Shown in pieces: positions 1-11,713 of a DNA stretch of 64,000 nucleotides. The DNA lies in assembly GCA_013115135.1 (NCBI GenBank), contig JABANP010000056.1, positions 62,001-126,000 of the forward strand. The letters are read 5' to 3'. The first letter of the stretch is position 1, and the number at the start of each line of letters is the position of its first letter. The position numbers were made by a program, and so were the translations under genes. The notes beneath the pieces are model-generated. The model had not been told where the DNA came from. It saw nothing but the letters and a program-made list of their open reading frames with translations, and did not search any database. This stretch comes from Perkinsus olseni (Eukaryota; Perkinsozoa; Perkinsida; Perkinsidae).

Positions 1-231
1 CTCGCTGCCTCCGGTCAGTACGCCTGCGCCGCAGCCCGCCCTCTCAACGGCCGGACATACACCTCCAGCCCGTGTCCTCCATGCCTTCTCTCGGCACCCT
101 CGGACCTGTTCGAGGGGTCATCCCGGCCAGGGGAGTGCATCGCCAGAAGAGGCCCCCGCGACTTTGTAGGAGCATAGGCCCGCACGTCCAGCGACCACTG
201 CCACGGCGGAGTCAGCATCAACACAACGCCG

Positions 232-660
232 ATGATCTCGGACCTCTCCTCACCATTACTGGATGCTCCTCGAAGACTCTCGAAGGGGGCAACTCTCGAG
301 CCTACAGGAGCCGAACGTAAGCAGGCTGCTGCTTCCCATTGGCGGCGAGCGGGTGGTAGGCTGATGGAGCAGGTACAACGCCTCCAAGGGGCGCCTTACG
401 ACTGCCGACAGAGCGTCGAGAATTGGAGTAGCACGGCCGGGTTGCGGCCTACTGGACTGGAGGGGTATGGCAAGGATGATGATGATATCCTAGCTGATGA
501 TGACGATGATGAATGGCTCGATGATGATGAGGACGACGATGAGGAGGACGATATAGCTACTTCGGATGGGCAGGGAGACAGGGAGCTGGTAAACATACCG
601 GATGTCGAGGCCCGTGGAGGGGCGCATGTATTTTCACAATTCTACTATCGACCACTATGA
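232..660 (+). CDS. Hypothetical ORF with Asp-rich run
   Basis: An open frame of 142 codons with an ATG start. Residues about 80-110 are almost entirely Asp/Glu, encoded by imperfect GAT/GAC repeats at 475-555; the rest is unremarkable. The same repeat gives a poly-Ser shadow on the other strand, which I do not believe. No domain is recognised. It could be a short acidic protein or an exon of the RING-finger gene just downstream, since neighbouring genes are all split by short introns. Low confidence that the whole frame is translated. Confidence 0.25.
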   Translation: MISDLSSPLLDAPRRLSKGATLEPTGAERKQAAASHWRRAGGRLMEQVQRLQGAPYDCRQSVENWSSTAGLRPTGLEGYGKDDDDILADDDDDEWLDDDEDDDEEDDIATSDGQGDRELVNIPDVEARGGAHVFSQFYYRPL

Positions 661-965
661 ACGATGTCCCTGAGCATCTAAAACCTAAATCTCATCCGTA
701 GCCTTGAATCCGCTACTCGGTATAGTTGCCCTTGTGCCTGCGCTACAGGTCGGTCGTTCGAGTGTCGCTTCGAGTAGATCTGAAGGAGTCTGCCAGCTTC
801 TCTCTATCATCTGGGAGTTCTTATCGACAAACCTCGTTCATCTACTCATCGCCACTGACCGCCGTATCGGTGCAGCCCGAGCGACGTGGCATTCCTGTGG
901 ATTCTAGTCCACCTGAGATGCTCCCCCTCCATGGCAGCTAACCCGGGGTGATTATCCCTCCTCAG

Positions 966-1601
966 GAATGTGGCCTGACGGCACGAGAGCTGTTGGACTT
1001 GTTGTCCAGGGACATCACACCCGATGATTATGACACCCTATTGAAGCTGGATCAGCGGGTGCCTCCCAAGACGGCCAAGCCAGAGGTCTGTCTACTGGGC
1101 CTCCTCGCTGATCGTTCATGGCCGTCCTCTGCAGTCCATTTCCAACTTGAGAGTCCTGACCAGAGCAGAGGTGAAAGCACTGGCGTCCCCTGGTGATGAT
1201 GCTGCTGGGGCGGCCTGTGAGAAGTGTGGGGTGAGACTCATCTATGGGGGCCTATGGAATGCGCACTCCTCCGAGTCCGCGATTCTATATTGTAATGTCA
1301 TTTTATTATCATCATTATTTCGCAAGCGAACTCCACTAACTTCGGCGCCCCGTATCAACGGTCCATCGCTGAGCTTAGCTTTTCTCAGGTGTGCCTCTGT
1401 TCAATACTTGAGGAAGATGTTCAACAACACCAGTATGGTTCCTCGTCCTCCTCGTCTAGCTTCGTCGAGGTCGAAGCTGATATCGTACAGCTGCCAAGAT
1501 GCGGTCATATCTTCCATGGCAAGTGCGCACGAGAATGGTTGGGCAAGTTCGGCAGGACATGTCCGATCGATCGGGTGGAAGTCGACGAAGATACGTCATG
1601 A
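966..1601 (+). CDS. RING-finger (E3 ubiquitin ligase-like) protein, 3' exons
   Basis: Three exons join in frame. Exon one (966-1085, after a CTCCTCAG acceptor) carries DITPDDYDTLLKLDQRVPP, a segment I associate with alveolate RING proteins just upstream of the RING. A 49-nt intron (1086-1134) leads to an exon ending in CEKCG, and a third exon from about 1390 encodes CLC, then a Ser run, then LPRCGHIFHGKCAREWLGKF and TCPIDR before the stop. This gives C-x2-C, C-G-H-x2-H-x2-C and C-P spacing of a RING-H2. The usual last Cys is Asp (CPID rather than CPxC). The 5' end is not resolved; upstream frames at 704-941 may hold the first exons. Role: probable ubiquitin ligase, substrate unknown. Confidence 0.6.
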
Positions 1602-1707
1602 GCGCACAGCGAAGAATTCTGAATCTCGCCTTGTACCATGACCTTTCATGCCTTCTACCAACCAGCGATGTTCGACAATACTCTGGAGGGATCGTGTGAA
1701 GTGATAA

Positions 1708-1790
1708 ATGTCATTTGCCGGGTTCGAACCCGCGGTCTCAGTAGTACACTAGTATGAGTGCATCATCATCCACTACACCAGTATGGCGAG
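1708..1790 (-). repeat. Degenerate tRNA-like sequence (A/B-box)
   Basis: Read on the minus strand this has a good Pol III A-box (TGGTGTAGTGG) and B-box (GGTTCGAACCC) at tRNA spacing. The T-arm pairs 4 of 5 positions. The acceptor halves GCCATAC and AAATGAC pair poorly and the anticodon loop is about 14 nt. It therefore looks like a tRNA-derived element or pseudogene, not a working tRNA. It overlaps the start of the small gene model at 1754. Confidence 0.55.
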
Positions 1791-2230
1791 AGATGCGGCA
1801 ACTACGAGTGATGGTCGGCTTGCGTCAGGTGCCCTCCCCCCTCCCCCCCTCTGTCCCATCACCCCTGCCTTCAGGTTCTCATGCGCAAGTTCAACCAACC
1901 AGCGGCCCTCATGGAGCGTCGGGTCATCAGCAGCGACGCTTTCGGCGTGAACGTCCTCAAACCCTGGGCTCGATGGTACCGGCAAGCCCCTACTCCTGAC
2001 GCACGCCTGCCCGTAGGTGTGTAGACAACAAGAGAGTCTTTACTGGGTCGGACGTGGCGAGGTTGGTCGATGATGTGCCGTTGAAGTTGCCCAAGGCCAT
2101 ACCAACCCCGAGGACCGTCAACCAGGCCCTGCGGACGGTGCATCCCGTCACTGTTGAGGACATCCAATGGATGCTAGATCTCATCAAGAGGACATCTACA
2201 CTGGATGAAAATACCAATTATGCTCAGTAG
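1754..2230 (+). CDS. Hypothetical protein, three exons, 129 aa
   Basis: Exons 1754-1828, 1875-1975 and 2017-2230 give one 390-nt reading frame ending in TAG. The introns (1829-1874, 46 nt; 1976-2016, 41 nt) have GT-AG ends, and both are needed to stay in frame, which argues for a real gene. The product contains NQPAALMERRVISSDAFGV and VTVEDIQWMLDLIKRTS; I do not recognise a family. The ATG at 1754 lies inside the antisense tRNA-like sequence, so the true first exon may be further upstream, or translation may start at one of the two internal Met codons in the first exon. Confidence 0.45.
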
Positions 2231-2250
2231 GGATTTGAGGAAATGCTAGT

Positions 2251-3038
2251 ATGGGCAAGATTAGCAGAATTTGCTCCTCTAGATTCCCGAAAATACTTGC
2301 CCGTACTGGTCCGCGGTATCCTTTCTCCCCCTACAACTACGAGAGGTTGGTTGATATGTGTGGAGACCTCTGGGGATCGGAGCTCACCGAGCAAGGGCCA
2401 CTGCCGGAGTCCGAGGAGCCAGAAAAGCCCGACCAGGAAGAGCTCAGAAAGATGGACCTTCAGGTGGGCCGCCCTGGCGGGGATGCTGGATGGGTTGGTA
2501 CGATATCTTGTTTTGTGCGACGTGTCGTGATCATTGGTGGTGCGACCTTCGAGTAGCCTCGGATACTTGTAAGTTGGCGAGCATCGCATGAGCTGAACGT
2601 CGGGAATGATTGCACCGTGCATGCGTTCCGGCTGATCCTCCTCAAAGGCTCGTATGTTTGTGTCGTTGTTGGACGCACTGTGGCATCCTGCATTCTCGTC
2701 TCGCAGGAGTATTCTTGGCGCGTTGAGGACAACCAAGACAAGCAAGAGTGGGATTGGCTCAGACTCCGCAACGAGAGCTTCTGAGCTCCCCGTACGCCAT
2801 GCCCTTGCCAGTGTTTCTGTCATCATTCCTACTGTTGTGATGTTAATTTCGTGGCGCGCGACAAAATAGAGTGGAGGACTTTCAAGGGTTGCTCGCGATG
2901 CTGCTGAAGGTGGCACTGGGAATACTAGTCGGCCCAGCCTGGAGCGCGACGGTCGATGACAAGACGCTGGACAAACTGGAGAAAACGGTGGAGATGATGG
3001 AAGCACTTGTCGAGCGATACCAGCGTAGCGGATGGTAG
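2251..3038 (+). CDS. Possible exons of an unknown gene
   Basis: Two stretches look coding. From 2251 a frame reads MGKISRICSSRFPKI and continues to ELRKMDLQ near 2463, where GTGGGC could be a donor. A second stretch, about 2880-3038, encodes LLAMLLKVALGILVGPAW (a hydrophobic segment), then LDKLEKTVEMMEALVERYQ (amphipathic helix), and ends in TAG. Between them I see no clear exon. They may be one gene or two. No family is recognised. Confidence 0.3.
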
Positions 3039-3127
3039 GAGGAGGGTGGTCTCGAAGGGCACGGGCAGCCACGGGTTCAGTCTGCCAGCGGACGACGAGC
3101 CCCCCCAAGGAATCCGAGGTTGAAGCG

Positions 3128-4012
3128 GGGGACAGACGAGACGATGATGATGATATTGTAAGGGTCATTTGGCCGAGCATCCCACCATCGGTTATCGGCA
3201 GGACCCGGAGAACCCCCCGCCATGGTACCTGCCTAAAGTGCCCAATGGGGTCCTACTCTGGTTGAGCACTCGGGCCTCCGACCTCCTCATCCCCCTCAAG
3301 ATGAACCCCCACGTCCCCGACCCTCCCTTCCGCTTCACTGACGCCTCCGACCCCCTGCCTGTCGTCACCACCACCAACGAACGGTGAGGATGTTGACATA
3401 CTGTCAGTCAGCCCAACCCTGGTTAAGGTCCGAGGAGGGGCCCTTCGGAGAGCAGCCACAATGGCCCGAGGGCTTCGGGGATCGCCTATCGGTCATCAAG
3501 TTCGAATACATCATTGACCCTGAGACGGGCATGGCCCGGGCCCCTGAGGGATCAGCGAATGCTGTTGATACATCTACGGTATGTTATTCAGCGTTCGCTC
3601 ATCGGCACTCGTGTATTGTGCAGGCTTCGACCTAAGATACCCTTCCTGATACCGTCAGGTCCTCACAGCGTGTGAGCATCTGCTCCCCCTCGACATCTGC
3701 GGACAGCCCGACCCCTACACCTGCGATGGTCTCATAGTCTCCATCGGCCCCCGGACCAACTGCCGTCAACTGTGCCTCCGAAAGAACCTGTACTGTCTGG
3801 ATGCTTGGGACGACGAGGATACCGAAGGATGCCCGACTGCCGGCCTTATCGACAGGATCGGGTACGGCCATCTCCTCTGCCGCCGCTGCCACTGCTGCTG
3901 TACAGGTGTGATGCCGCCCCACGCCGGAGTCAAGTGTGTCGTTGTAGTCTCATCCCTCCAGAGTGACCCCCACCCATGTCGCGTTGAGAGTGAACTCAAT
4001 ACCAGAGGATGA
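3128..4012 (+). CDS. Cys-rich hypothetical protein (multi-exon)
   Basis: An exon ending at the GTAAGG near 3157 is followed by DPENPPPWYLPKVPNGVLLW (exon about 3208-3383). A 44-nt intron (3384-3427) is required by frame and joins to SEEGPFGEQPQWPEGFGD, then a Cys-rich exon from about 3660 with CEHLLPLDICGQPDPYTC, NCRQLCLRKNLYCLDAW and LLCRRCHCCC. The Cys density suggests a disulphide-bonded, probably secreted protein, but the N-terminus that would show a signal peptide is not identified. The frame can run to a TGA at 4010-4012, only about 27 bp from the stop of the convergent CDF gene. Confidence 0.45.
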
Positions 4013-4039
4013 TGAAAAGAAAGTGTAACAAGGGGACGT

Positions 4040-5576
4040 CTAGTCGCAGGGGTGCACGGTGTGGTCTCTATGCCGCAGCAGTCTCGAGTTTTGCTGCATC
4101 AGCATCGAGCATCCGTCGCCCAGGTCGAGCCGCACATTGACAGCCGCAGGGTCGAGGCCCTCTACCCCGGCCAACTTCTTTCTAACGTCATCAGCAGCGT
4201 CCCTAGCGTCGGCCAAGCCGTTCAACGTTCGGGTGGATGAAGTGCTGGATTGAAGGCCGATGGAGATGTCGGCCCGGGCCGAAACGTCAGAGTCTCCGGT
4301 ATTTGAAAAATGCACAGTAACGTCCTTCACTGGGAGGAAGCCGACCAGCCTCGACCGGACCTCCTTCTCGATCCTCGATGCTGATAGTGTGTCATGCTCG
4401 TCGTCGTCAACCTCCTCAGAGGAGGAGATCTGCTCCACGGTGGCGGGGGCGAGGTTCACCATCATCTCCGCTATCCGCGGGTCGGCCTCGATGACTGCCT
4501 TCCGCAGGGTGACAGCGGCCTGGTAAGCGGCGGACACCGTCATAGACTCCGGTACCAGCATCTGGAGGTCCACCAACATGTAGGGGCCCGCCCGTCGAGC
4601 TCGGAGATGCCGCACGTCAATGATGTCCGGCGAGGAGTCCACAGCAGCCCTCCGGACCTTATCCAGGAGGGCCTGATGGTCCACACGCTTGTCGAGCAGC
4701 TCGACCATGGCATCCCACGTCAGGGAGACGCCGGTCTTGCCGACCATGGCAGCGACGACCAGCCCGGCCACTAGATCCGCAAGGCTGGTGAGGCTGGATA
4801 ACGATATACCCACCAGAGCTACGATGGAGGAGAGGGCGTCAGAACGATGATGGTAGGCATTGGCGACTACCACAGACGAGTTGGCCTTCCGCCCGACATT
4901 GGCAGTCCATCGGAAGAGGCCTTCCTTCACTATTATAGAGGACACAACACCAGCCAAGGGCCAAGGGGTAGTTGGTAATCTCACCCAACTGGGCAGCCTC
5001 AGCAGCTCCGTGTTCCGCTGCAGCAGCCATGACTGCCCCCAGAGGGCCGCCAACTTCTCCCAGATGGGGCAGGCCGATTGCCATGATGATGTCCATGGCA
5101 TGCATTCCTATACCAGCAGCAGCCAAGCATACCATACCCCCCACGACCAGGGACCCCAACGCCTCGAAGCGGCCATACCCGTAGGGGTAGTTCTTGTCTG
5201 GGGGCCTACGGGAGAGCTTCACAGTGCCGAGGGTAACGAAGTCGCTGAGAAGGTCGGAGATGGAGTGGAAGGCATCAGCCACGAGAGAGGCGCTGCCGCT
5301 GCTGATACCGGCGCCTAGCTTGAAGGCACTGAGGCCGACATTGCTGGCCAGCCCCACCCAAGTGACTTTAGTACACGCCTTTTCCGCCTCGGCATCCTCC
5401 TTACTCATTGGACCATTCAGGGGAGTAACGAAGGCCTGGGTGTTATGGAAGCGGGCCATACTGAGGATGGGGTAGGGCGATAGACAGGACCCGCTGAGGA
5501 CGGAGGACGGCAACCCACTGGCCAGGCATGCTAGAGTTGGGCGAAATATGGTAGGCCTTGCTAGGCCGGCAAGCAT
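4040..5576 (-). CDS. CDF family (SLC30/ZnT-like) metal cation transporter
   Basis: Two exons (5576-4985 and 4929-4040) separated by a 55-nt GT-AG intron (4930-4984) encode 493 aa; removing the intron restores the family's continuous motif from KEGLFRW to ANAYHHRSD. The metal site is visible: DAFHSISD (H104, D108) in TM2 and HHRSD (H224, D228) in TM5, with the conserved YPYGYGRFEALGSL after TM2. The C-terminal half has the cytosolic domain of CDF proteins and an extra acidic-linker domain. CDF proteins exchange Zn2+ (or another divalent ion) for protons out of the cytosol. The first 40 residues lack acidic residues and could be an organelle presequence, but Met40 is an alternative start. Pieces of this gene's 5' end are repeated at 7.7-8.0 kb and 13.6 kb. 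Confidence 0.9.
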
Positions 5577-5649
5577 TAGAAACGGAAATCTGTGAACTAC
5601 GCGGCGGATGACTCCTCCCCATCCTTATTCAACACAACACCGCTCACCT

Positions 5650-5880
5650 GTCTGAAAGGCGCATGCTTGCCAGGAGGGCATCACTAGCGTACGGCTTTGG
5701 CGGAGGCGGATCTCCATCATCATGGCCCGAAACCATGTCCATCATTCCGATACCAAACTTCACCGTTCGAGGCCGGTCGCTTTTCTCGCGCTGGCCCGCC
5801 GCCCACACTGCCTTTGGCGATTCTACTAGAACGCCCTGCCACCCACTGACAGTTTTCTGAAGGACGATGCTTGAAGGCTT
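5650..5880 (-). pseudogene. Fragment of a MAK11 exon
   Basis: On the minus strand KPYASDALLASM matches KPYESDALLSSM of the intact MAK11 gene near 14.26 kb, and the flanking 80-100 bases align with several substitutions. Surrounding frames are broken. It sits immediately upstream of the CDF gene, just as a CDF leader fragment sits immediately downstream of MAK11, pointing to past exchange between the two loci. Confidence 0.5.
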
Positions 5881-6004
5881 CAACTAGAGTTGTGTCTCGG
5901 ACAACAGACAGGACTGTTGTTCGCGTAATCAGAAACACTCCTCCTCCCGACTTGCAATGGTAACCAGTGCGACCGGTAGGGGCCTCCAGACGGCAGCAGT
6001 AGGC

Positions 6005-6140
6005 CTGTAGAAACCACGACCAGAGCTCGACTGTTGTTGATTTCTGACAAGTCCTAGAAGTGCACTGGCCACTAAGGAGAGAGCCCGCCCTGGCAGCAGA
6101 GGCGGAGACAAGGGGATGTTGAACAGGCGAAAAAACACGG
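6005..6140. repeat. Copy 1 of a dispersed ~135-bp block
   Basis: This block (landmark CACTGGCCACTA at about 6064) aligns with 13385-13520, where CACTGGCCACTA recurs. The two share CGACCAGAGCT, GTTGAT and GTCCTAG landmarks in the same order with about three quarters of bases identical by eye. Function unknown. Confidence 0.5.
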
Positions 6141-6456
6141 GTGAAGACACCGTTGATGGCAACGACTTCGAATGATGGAACGATCCTCGTGTTTTGAAAC
6201 AGGAGTTGCAGTTTGAGTGTGGAGAAGATTTCGCTCCTTGAGGATAAGTCGCGTAAGAAGCAACTTCGGGTCAGCGGTGGAGACCCAATCATACTCGACT
6301 ACCACTCGACCGCAGAAAGTCCATCCTCCAGAATGAGCCTAGAGCTTCCAAGCACTCGGATGGATGACAAAGAGCGCAAGTTGCCAGGTGAGCGATGGTG
6401 AACAGCAGCTGACATCATCATCATGCAACACACCTTGTCACATACACCCAATCAGG

Positions 6457-7560
6457 CTAACAGTAGTTGTTGGGCATAGGATCAGGTATGACGGGCAAAG
6501 CCCTACTATCACCTGTAGGTTTATCGTCCTCGGGGTAAGCATAAGTGCGGATGGTAAAAGCATCATCAATGGCTGAAAAGGTTCATCCAACAGTTGCACT
6601 CAAAGCTACTACACTCACGATATGCTTCAAAGCCAGCACCATTGCATGCCTCATTGACATCGACATGATGATCCTCCGCGAGAATCCACAGGAACTCGAC
6701 CTGTGGAGATCCCACGGCATGAACCTGAACCACTCCGTCATTGTCCTAGAGCATTGCCTACATAACAAAACTGAACTTAGTGTACACTAGCTTCATCATA
6801 CTCCCAGTAACATTCGATCCCCTCCACTACTGATTCTACCCGCCCTATTTCGTTCCTTTCGAGCCCACGTTGAGTTACACTACCACATTTCCAACAGAAT
6901 ATGATGTACCAGCCCCCTTCCATATCATCAGGAGGAGGCTGAATAGTGAGCTCACAACAGTTTGTAGTTTTACTTTCGTCAAAAGCTGCTGCTCTTCGCG
7001 ACGGAATTTCTGCAACTTCGCGAAAATTGTCTCATCAGAAACTGCTTGACTCGCCTCTAAAGTTTGCCCCTCCAACGGGTGGGTCTCTCCAGCAGTCTGA
7101 TCGACTTACATATTCCACGAGCGCCTTCAGCAGCTCAGAGCCGACTCCCCGACTCCTCCAGTCCTCCTTCACACGCAGACTTGGAAGGCCCACAAATTCC
7201 CAGTCATCACCTCCCTTCACAAGCCCGAACTCGACAGAGGCTACCACAACCTGAGAGGCACGTCGGGAGGACAACGTTGGCAAGGCCCTATGGCAAGAGG
7301 TGACGATGATGATGCTCTTACACCCTTGCCTTTCTCGGCGGCTACAAATACCCCCGCCTCGGGCTCAGCCTTTCCCCCAGGAGAACATCAGATGGTTTAG
7401 CCAGGCGGTACTCGAGCTGATCAGGAGTGATGGCATCTTTCTCCTTGTGGCTTGCCAAGCTCAAGACACTCGAGGGTATCATCAGAGCTAACAGCACGTA
7501 GACGAGGGGATCACGGCGATGAGCAGCCATGAGGATGACGATGGCGGAGGGTGGTGGAAT
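6457..7560 (-). pseudogene. Decayed GNAT acetyltransferase (copy A)
   Basis: Aligns exon by exon with the intact GNAT at 11714-12809. Kept: LEYRLAKPSDVLLGE, VVVASVEFGLVKGGDDWEF, SLRVKEDWRSRGVGSELLKA (acetyl-CoA loop) and the C-terminal exon ending PEDDKPTG...NNYC. Broken: the start ATG of the intact copy corresponds to a non-ATG codon here, and one base is missing in the first exon near 7372, which throws the frame into a stop within about 10 codons. The last exon is still open, so decay is recent or a shorter product is made. Confidence 0.65.
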
Positions 7561-7689
7561 GGCACAAGAGGCCGACCTGCTCGAAGGAAGATCGATCGGA
7601 AAGCCGAAGATCGTGTGGTGGTGACTGTAACGCGAGAGACGCTAGGCTCCCCGGAGGAGACAGCCCTGGGCGATTAAACTCAAGTATCG

Positions 7690-8042
7690 ACACCAGCGTG
7701 AGCATGGACGATTCCACAACAGCTGATACCGGCGCCTAGCTTGAAGGCACTGAGGCCGACATTGCTGGCCAGCCCCACCCAAGTGACTTTAGTACACGCC
7801 TTTTCCGCCTCGGCATCCTCCTGACTCTTTGGACCATTTAGGGGAGCAACGAAGGCCTGTGTGTTATGGAAGCGGACCATAGTGAGGGTGGGGTAGGGCG
7901 ATAGACAGGACCCGCTGAGGACGGACGACGGCACCCCACTGGCCAACCTTTCTAGAGTTGGGCGAAATATGGTAGGCCTTGCTAGGCCGGCAAGCATTAG
8001 AAACGGAAATCTGTCAACTGGACGGCGGATGAATACTCCCAA
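7690..8042 (-). pseudogene. 5' fragment of the CDF transporter gene
   Basis: Minus-strand translation gives MLAGLARPTIFRPTLERLAS and continues to SNVGLSAFKLGAGIS, nearly identical to residues 1-91 of the CDF gene at 4040-5576, then stops matching at about 7730. The upstream leader (about 50 bases before the ATG) is also copied. No downstream transporter sequence is present, so this is a truncated duplicate that cannot make a transporter. Confidence 0.8.
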
Positions 8043-11000
8043 TATCTATATATTTATTTTAGACACACAAGCACTCCTGCAAATTGCCTGAAAACGCACA
8101 TTCCAAACACCCACTTTCTCCCAACTGCGACGAAACATAACTTTTCTCTCCCAATCTCTATCGCAGGCGTCCCACCCCTCATTCTACTCCTCTCCCTCTG
8201 CTCTACCTTTTCATCCCCAAAACAAGACTAACCCATTCACTCACCACTCTTAATTCCTTGATTCTCCCAATTATCGCGAAATACCTTTCCTGCACTTGCA
8301 CTAACAGCTGACTTGCAAGATGCATGTTCCTGCAAAATGCATTCCTTCTGCATTCAGCCCCTTCGGTCGCAATGTTGCCTCTGACAGTTTAAATCCCTGC
8401 GCTACTCTCTAATGTCAACATCGATCCCCATTCCTGAGCGGGGCGGCTCCGCCGGAGCTTCACAGGGTGCCTTGCCAGGGGTGGGGTCCGAGGACGCCCA
8501 CCCCGGTGAGAACCAACACCCCGACGGTTGGGGCCCAACCACAGCAGCCACAAGTTGTGGCCCACAACCACACAAAGAATATCTCATCTAAGGAGCAATT
8601 CTCCAAGTACAACCAGAAACCAACGACAAGTCCAAAAACAACAACCACAACCACAGAAACAACGAACGGACGGTTAACAAGATCCCAGCAAAAGACCAAC
8701 ACTCCAGCAACAAAACTAATTTCTCATCTCCAAATGTTAAAACTCATTTCATGATGAAATTTTCATCTCACTATGTGTTTGCTTCATCAATACCCTCATA
8801 ATACGCATACGTTCCACTATAGCGACTCCCCCAACGACATTGTCGTTATGAGTCATAACTTATGACGAGCTCTTCAACCAACAGGGCACACTCGCCGCCA
8901 CAGCATACATCCATATGACCAAAACCCCGCCCACTGCGTGCACCCAGGTAAGAGGAGGCATTTTTATCACACCATTTTCGCGGTTTCTCGCTTTCACATG
9001 CATTCACGACGTGAGTTTCACTTTCTCCAACCTCATTTACTTGCTCAGTAAAATAAACCTCATCCTTCTCCGGAGGCTATCTGCAATCTAGAGATAGGAA
9101 ACCTGGAGGCTATCAAGCCTCCAAAATATCTGCAGTTGATCACACGACAACCGTCAATTTAAACAGCACTATCACTCTGGATATATCGACACACGTAGGC
9201 CGTTGCCTACGTTTGTCTATGATTAACCACAACGCTAGCTGAGGACACTTATGATTCAGTCTCACCAACACCAAACTATAGACTCATTACTTGACGACAC
9301 GATCAACACCAACAGCAAATTCCCCAAATATAAACCCTACATTAGGCTATAGCTCCATAACCAAACTCAAATTATCACTTAGGATCCTTCTACTCTTCCT
9401 GTGTACTTCATGGGCGCTCTCTTTGCTCAACCTTCCATTGCTCATCCTCACCAAACATTCAACGACTTCCAACCCAACCACACAACAATTCAACTGTTAT
9501 TACTCGACCCCAACGTCATGTGCGCTCACGTCTACCTTCCTCCTCTTGACGGTACAACTCACACATTGCGACTCACACTCGAATAAAGTATTCGGAATAA
9601 TATATGAGTATCATACGTCAACCACATTCACCGTTTCAGGTTCCTCACCGTCTACCGCATACTGATAACCAAACACCATGAGTGCTACGCAATGCAGCCT
9701 TTCGACTACTCACACCAGCTACTCACAGTCAGCCTTTTCAAATTGGAAGTTCCAATGACGCCGAATTATATTTCTCTGTTAGTTCACAATGTTAACCATG
9801 TCCTTTCTGCGGGAGCCATAAGTATAAGGATGAGTACTTCACGACTAGACATGACCGAAATTTATTCGGACGTATTTGCAGCAGAGCAAGTAGGACCTTT
9901 GGTAGGGACTCCCTACTAGGGAGGCATCTATAAACTTTGATGATCCTACCCTTCCGGGAGCAGCACCGCAATCATACAGAATACATGAGGCCATCCATAG
10001 ATTCATCGGACCTCTTTATCCTAGCGCTTCCTCACCTTCGTTCAGACCTATCTATAATATACATTTACATATAAATATAATATGATGATTTGCAGCAATT
10101 CAATGCCTGCTCGGCCGCCATGACCTAAACCGCATGATCATCAACATCTCCATTTTGCATGCCCTATCCCTGCTTCTCAAGGAGGAGTGTATATCATGTC
10201 AACATGCACTGCATTCTATTTATTCACTAGACGCCTGTTATGTAAAAGCTGTACATGTCGTATACCAAGAAATGAATAGACTGCAATTGAGAGTCACATA
10301 ATTCTACAACAGTAAATCCTTGCGCAATAAGTTATTGCTAACAACAGAAACGTATATAGCTGAAGTAATACCAAGGATTCTCCCGGCAAGAGTACACCAT
10401 CACGAACCATATAACGCCATGAGACCCAAATTCTCTGACTCAGAGTCTCTGAGTAAAAAAGGGCCCTGACAAACTTGATGTCACTTGGTTCTGCTAGCTC
10501 TTACATTTTCAGTGATTACCTATCTAACTTGCGGGAGTGAATTGGCCCTAACAGTATGAAGCTTAAAGTCTTAGCCTCAGTCTGAGGCCCTCAGCCTAAC
10601 GAGTATTTCACATTCAATCATGTACTATCGTTTATCATGTTGAACTATTCTTAATCGTCCACTAATTCTCTCAGCACACTCACTAATACATTTCGTATTC
10701 ATCTTTTTGCATTCGCCTATTTGATTTACAGTTATCATGTACTGCCTACTTCATAGTATGAGGTTCATACAAAAACTTACCAACTACAACGACGTGCACA
10801 TCGGATAGCGCATGTGATACACGCGATGTATCATTGACTCATCAACATCATATTGCCTTGCGCTTTGTCTACGAGGCACTAAATGCCGGAGCAACGCGAC
10901 GGGCGCCGCTAGTCCATTCAACTCAACACCGAGCAGACGTGGAGAGTACACGTGGTTGCGAGGGAAGCATGACTCTCGCACGGTCCTGGCAGAGGTCCAC

Positions 11001-11700
11001 CACTCGGCATACCTCCCCCGAAGCCTTATCAACCCTATCATAAGCGTGCGCCTTTCCTCCTACGGATCTGCACTAGTAATCAGAATCGGACCAGTACTCG
11101 CCGCCACCGGCCTCCTATCGGTCCTGTTACTTCGTTAATACCCTCAGCGATCCTGGATATATCCCTGAGTCCCACTCAGCACAATTGGAACCCGATCCCT
11201 GAGCCGCGATGAATACTTAGAAGTAACTCCAGCGGCGCAGTCGCTTAGAATTCTGATTGACCCGCAGCATATTCTAGGTTGAGGTCGTGTAGGTTGTCAA
11301 AGCAGGGTTTACGTCAAGCATTTCCCAACCATAAACTAGGTCCATTCAATAGCACTGTGATCAATTTTGACTCGCGTATTCCAGCAGCTTCTCGCATATC
11401 TCCTTCCCAACGCCTAAAGCCCTCTTACACGTCGCAATCTGCACTGTTCGGGACTCCAAACTAGACGATGCCCCGATTACAGCCTCAAGGTGAGCGTTGC
11501 CCAACCCCTTAGTCGCCAGTTAGCACTCTAGTTCCTCCTGACCACGCCCAGGCCAACGACCGTCACGAATACTCACGCCTGCAGGTCTTCCCCAAAGTTA
11601 ACAGTGAGTCCACCTCGAATAATGAACGTAGAACGTAAGTTGAGAGTTAGAGATTGTGAACATCCGACAGCATCATGTATCGCACTTATCACAAACTCCC
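8043..11700. other. Non-coding island
   Basis: No frame here resembles a protein, and composition shifts to a more A/T- and C-rich strand than the flanks. ORFs at 8467-8754 and 9291-9919 are low-complexity (Thr/Asn/Gln) and rejected. The island holds four insertion-signature sites (8846-8866, 9903-9923, 10433-10453, 10575-10595) and a repeated GGAGGCTAT motif near 9070-9110. I see no transposase, reverse transcriptase or terminal repeats. Confidence 0.5.
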
Positions 11701-11713
11701 AATCAGGTCGGCA

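Noticed and set aside
396..596. Minus-strand ORF with a poly-Ser run
   Set aside because: It is the shadow of the GAT/GAC repeat that encodes Asp on the plus strand.
1708..1790. Functional tRNA gene on the minus strand
   Set aside because: The acceptor stem pairs at only 4 of 7 positions and the anticodon loop is twice the normal size, so it is annotated as tRNA-like.
8389..8754. ORFs on both strands rich in Thr, Asn and Gln or in Val and Gly
   Set aside because: They are low-complexity frames in sequence with biased composition; no start context, domain or paralogue supports them.
9291..9919. Two overlapping plus-strand ORFs
   Set aside because: Composition-driven, no recognisable protein pattern, and one ends inside an insertion-signature site.
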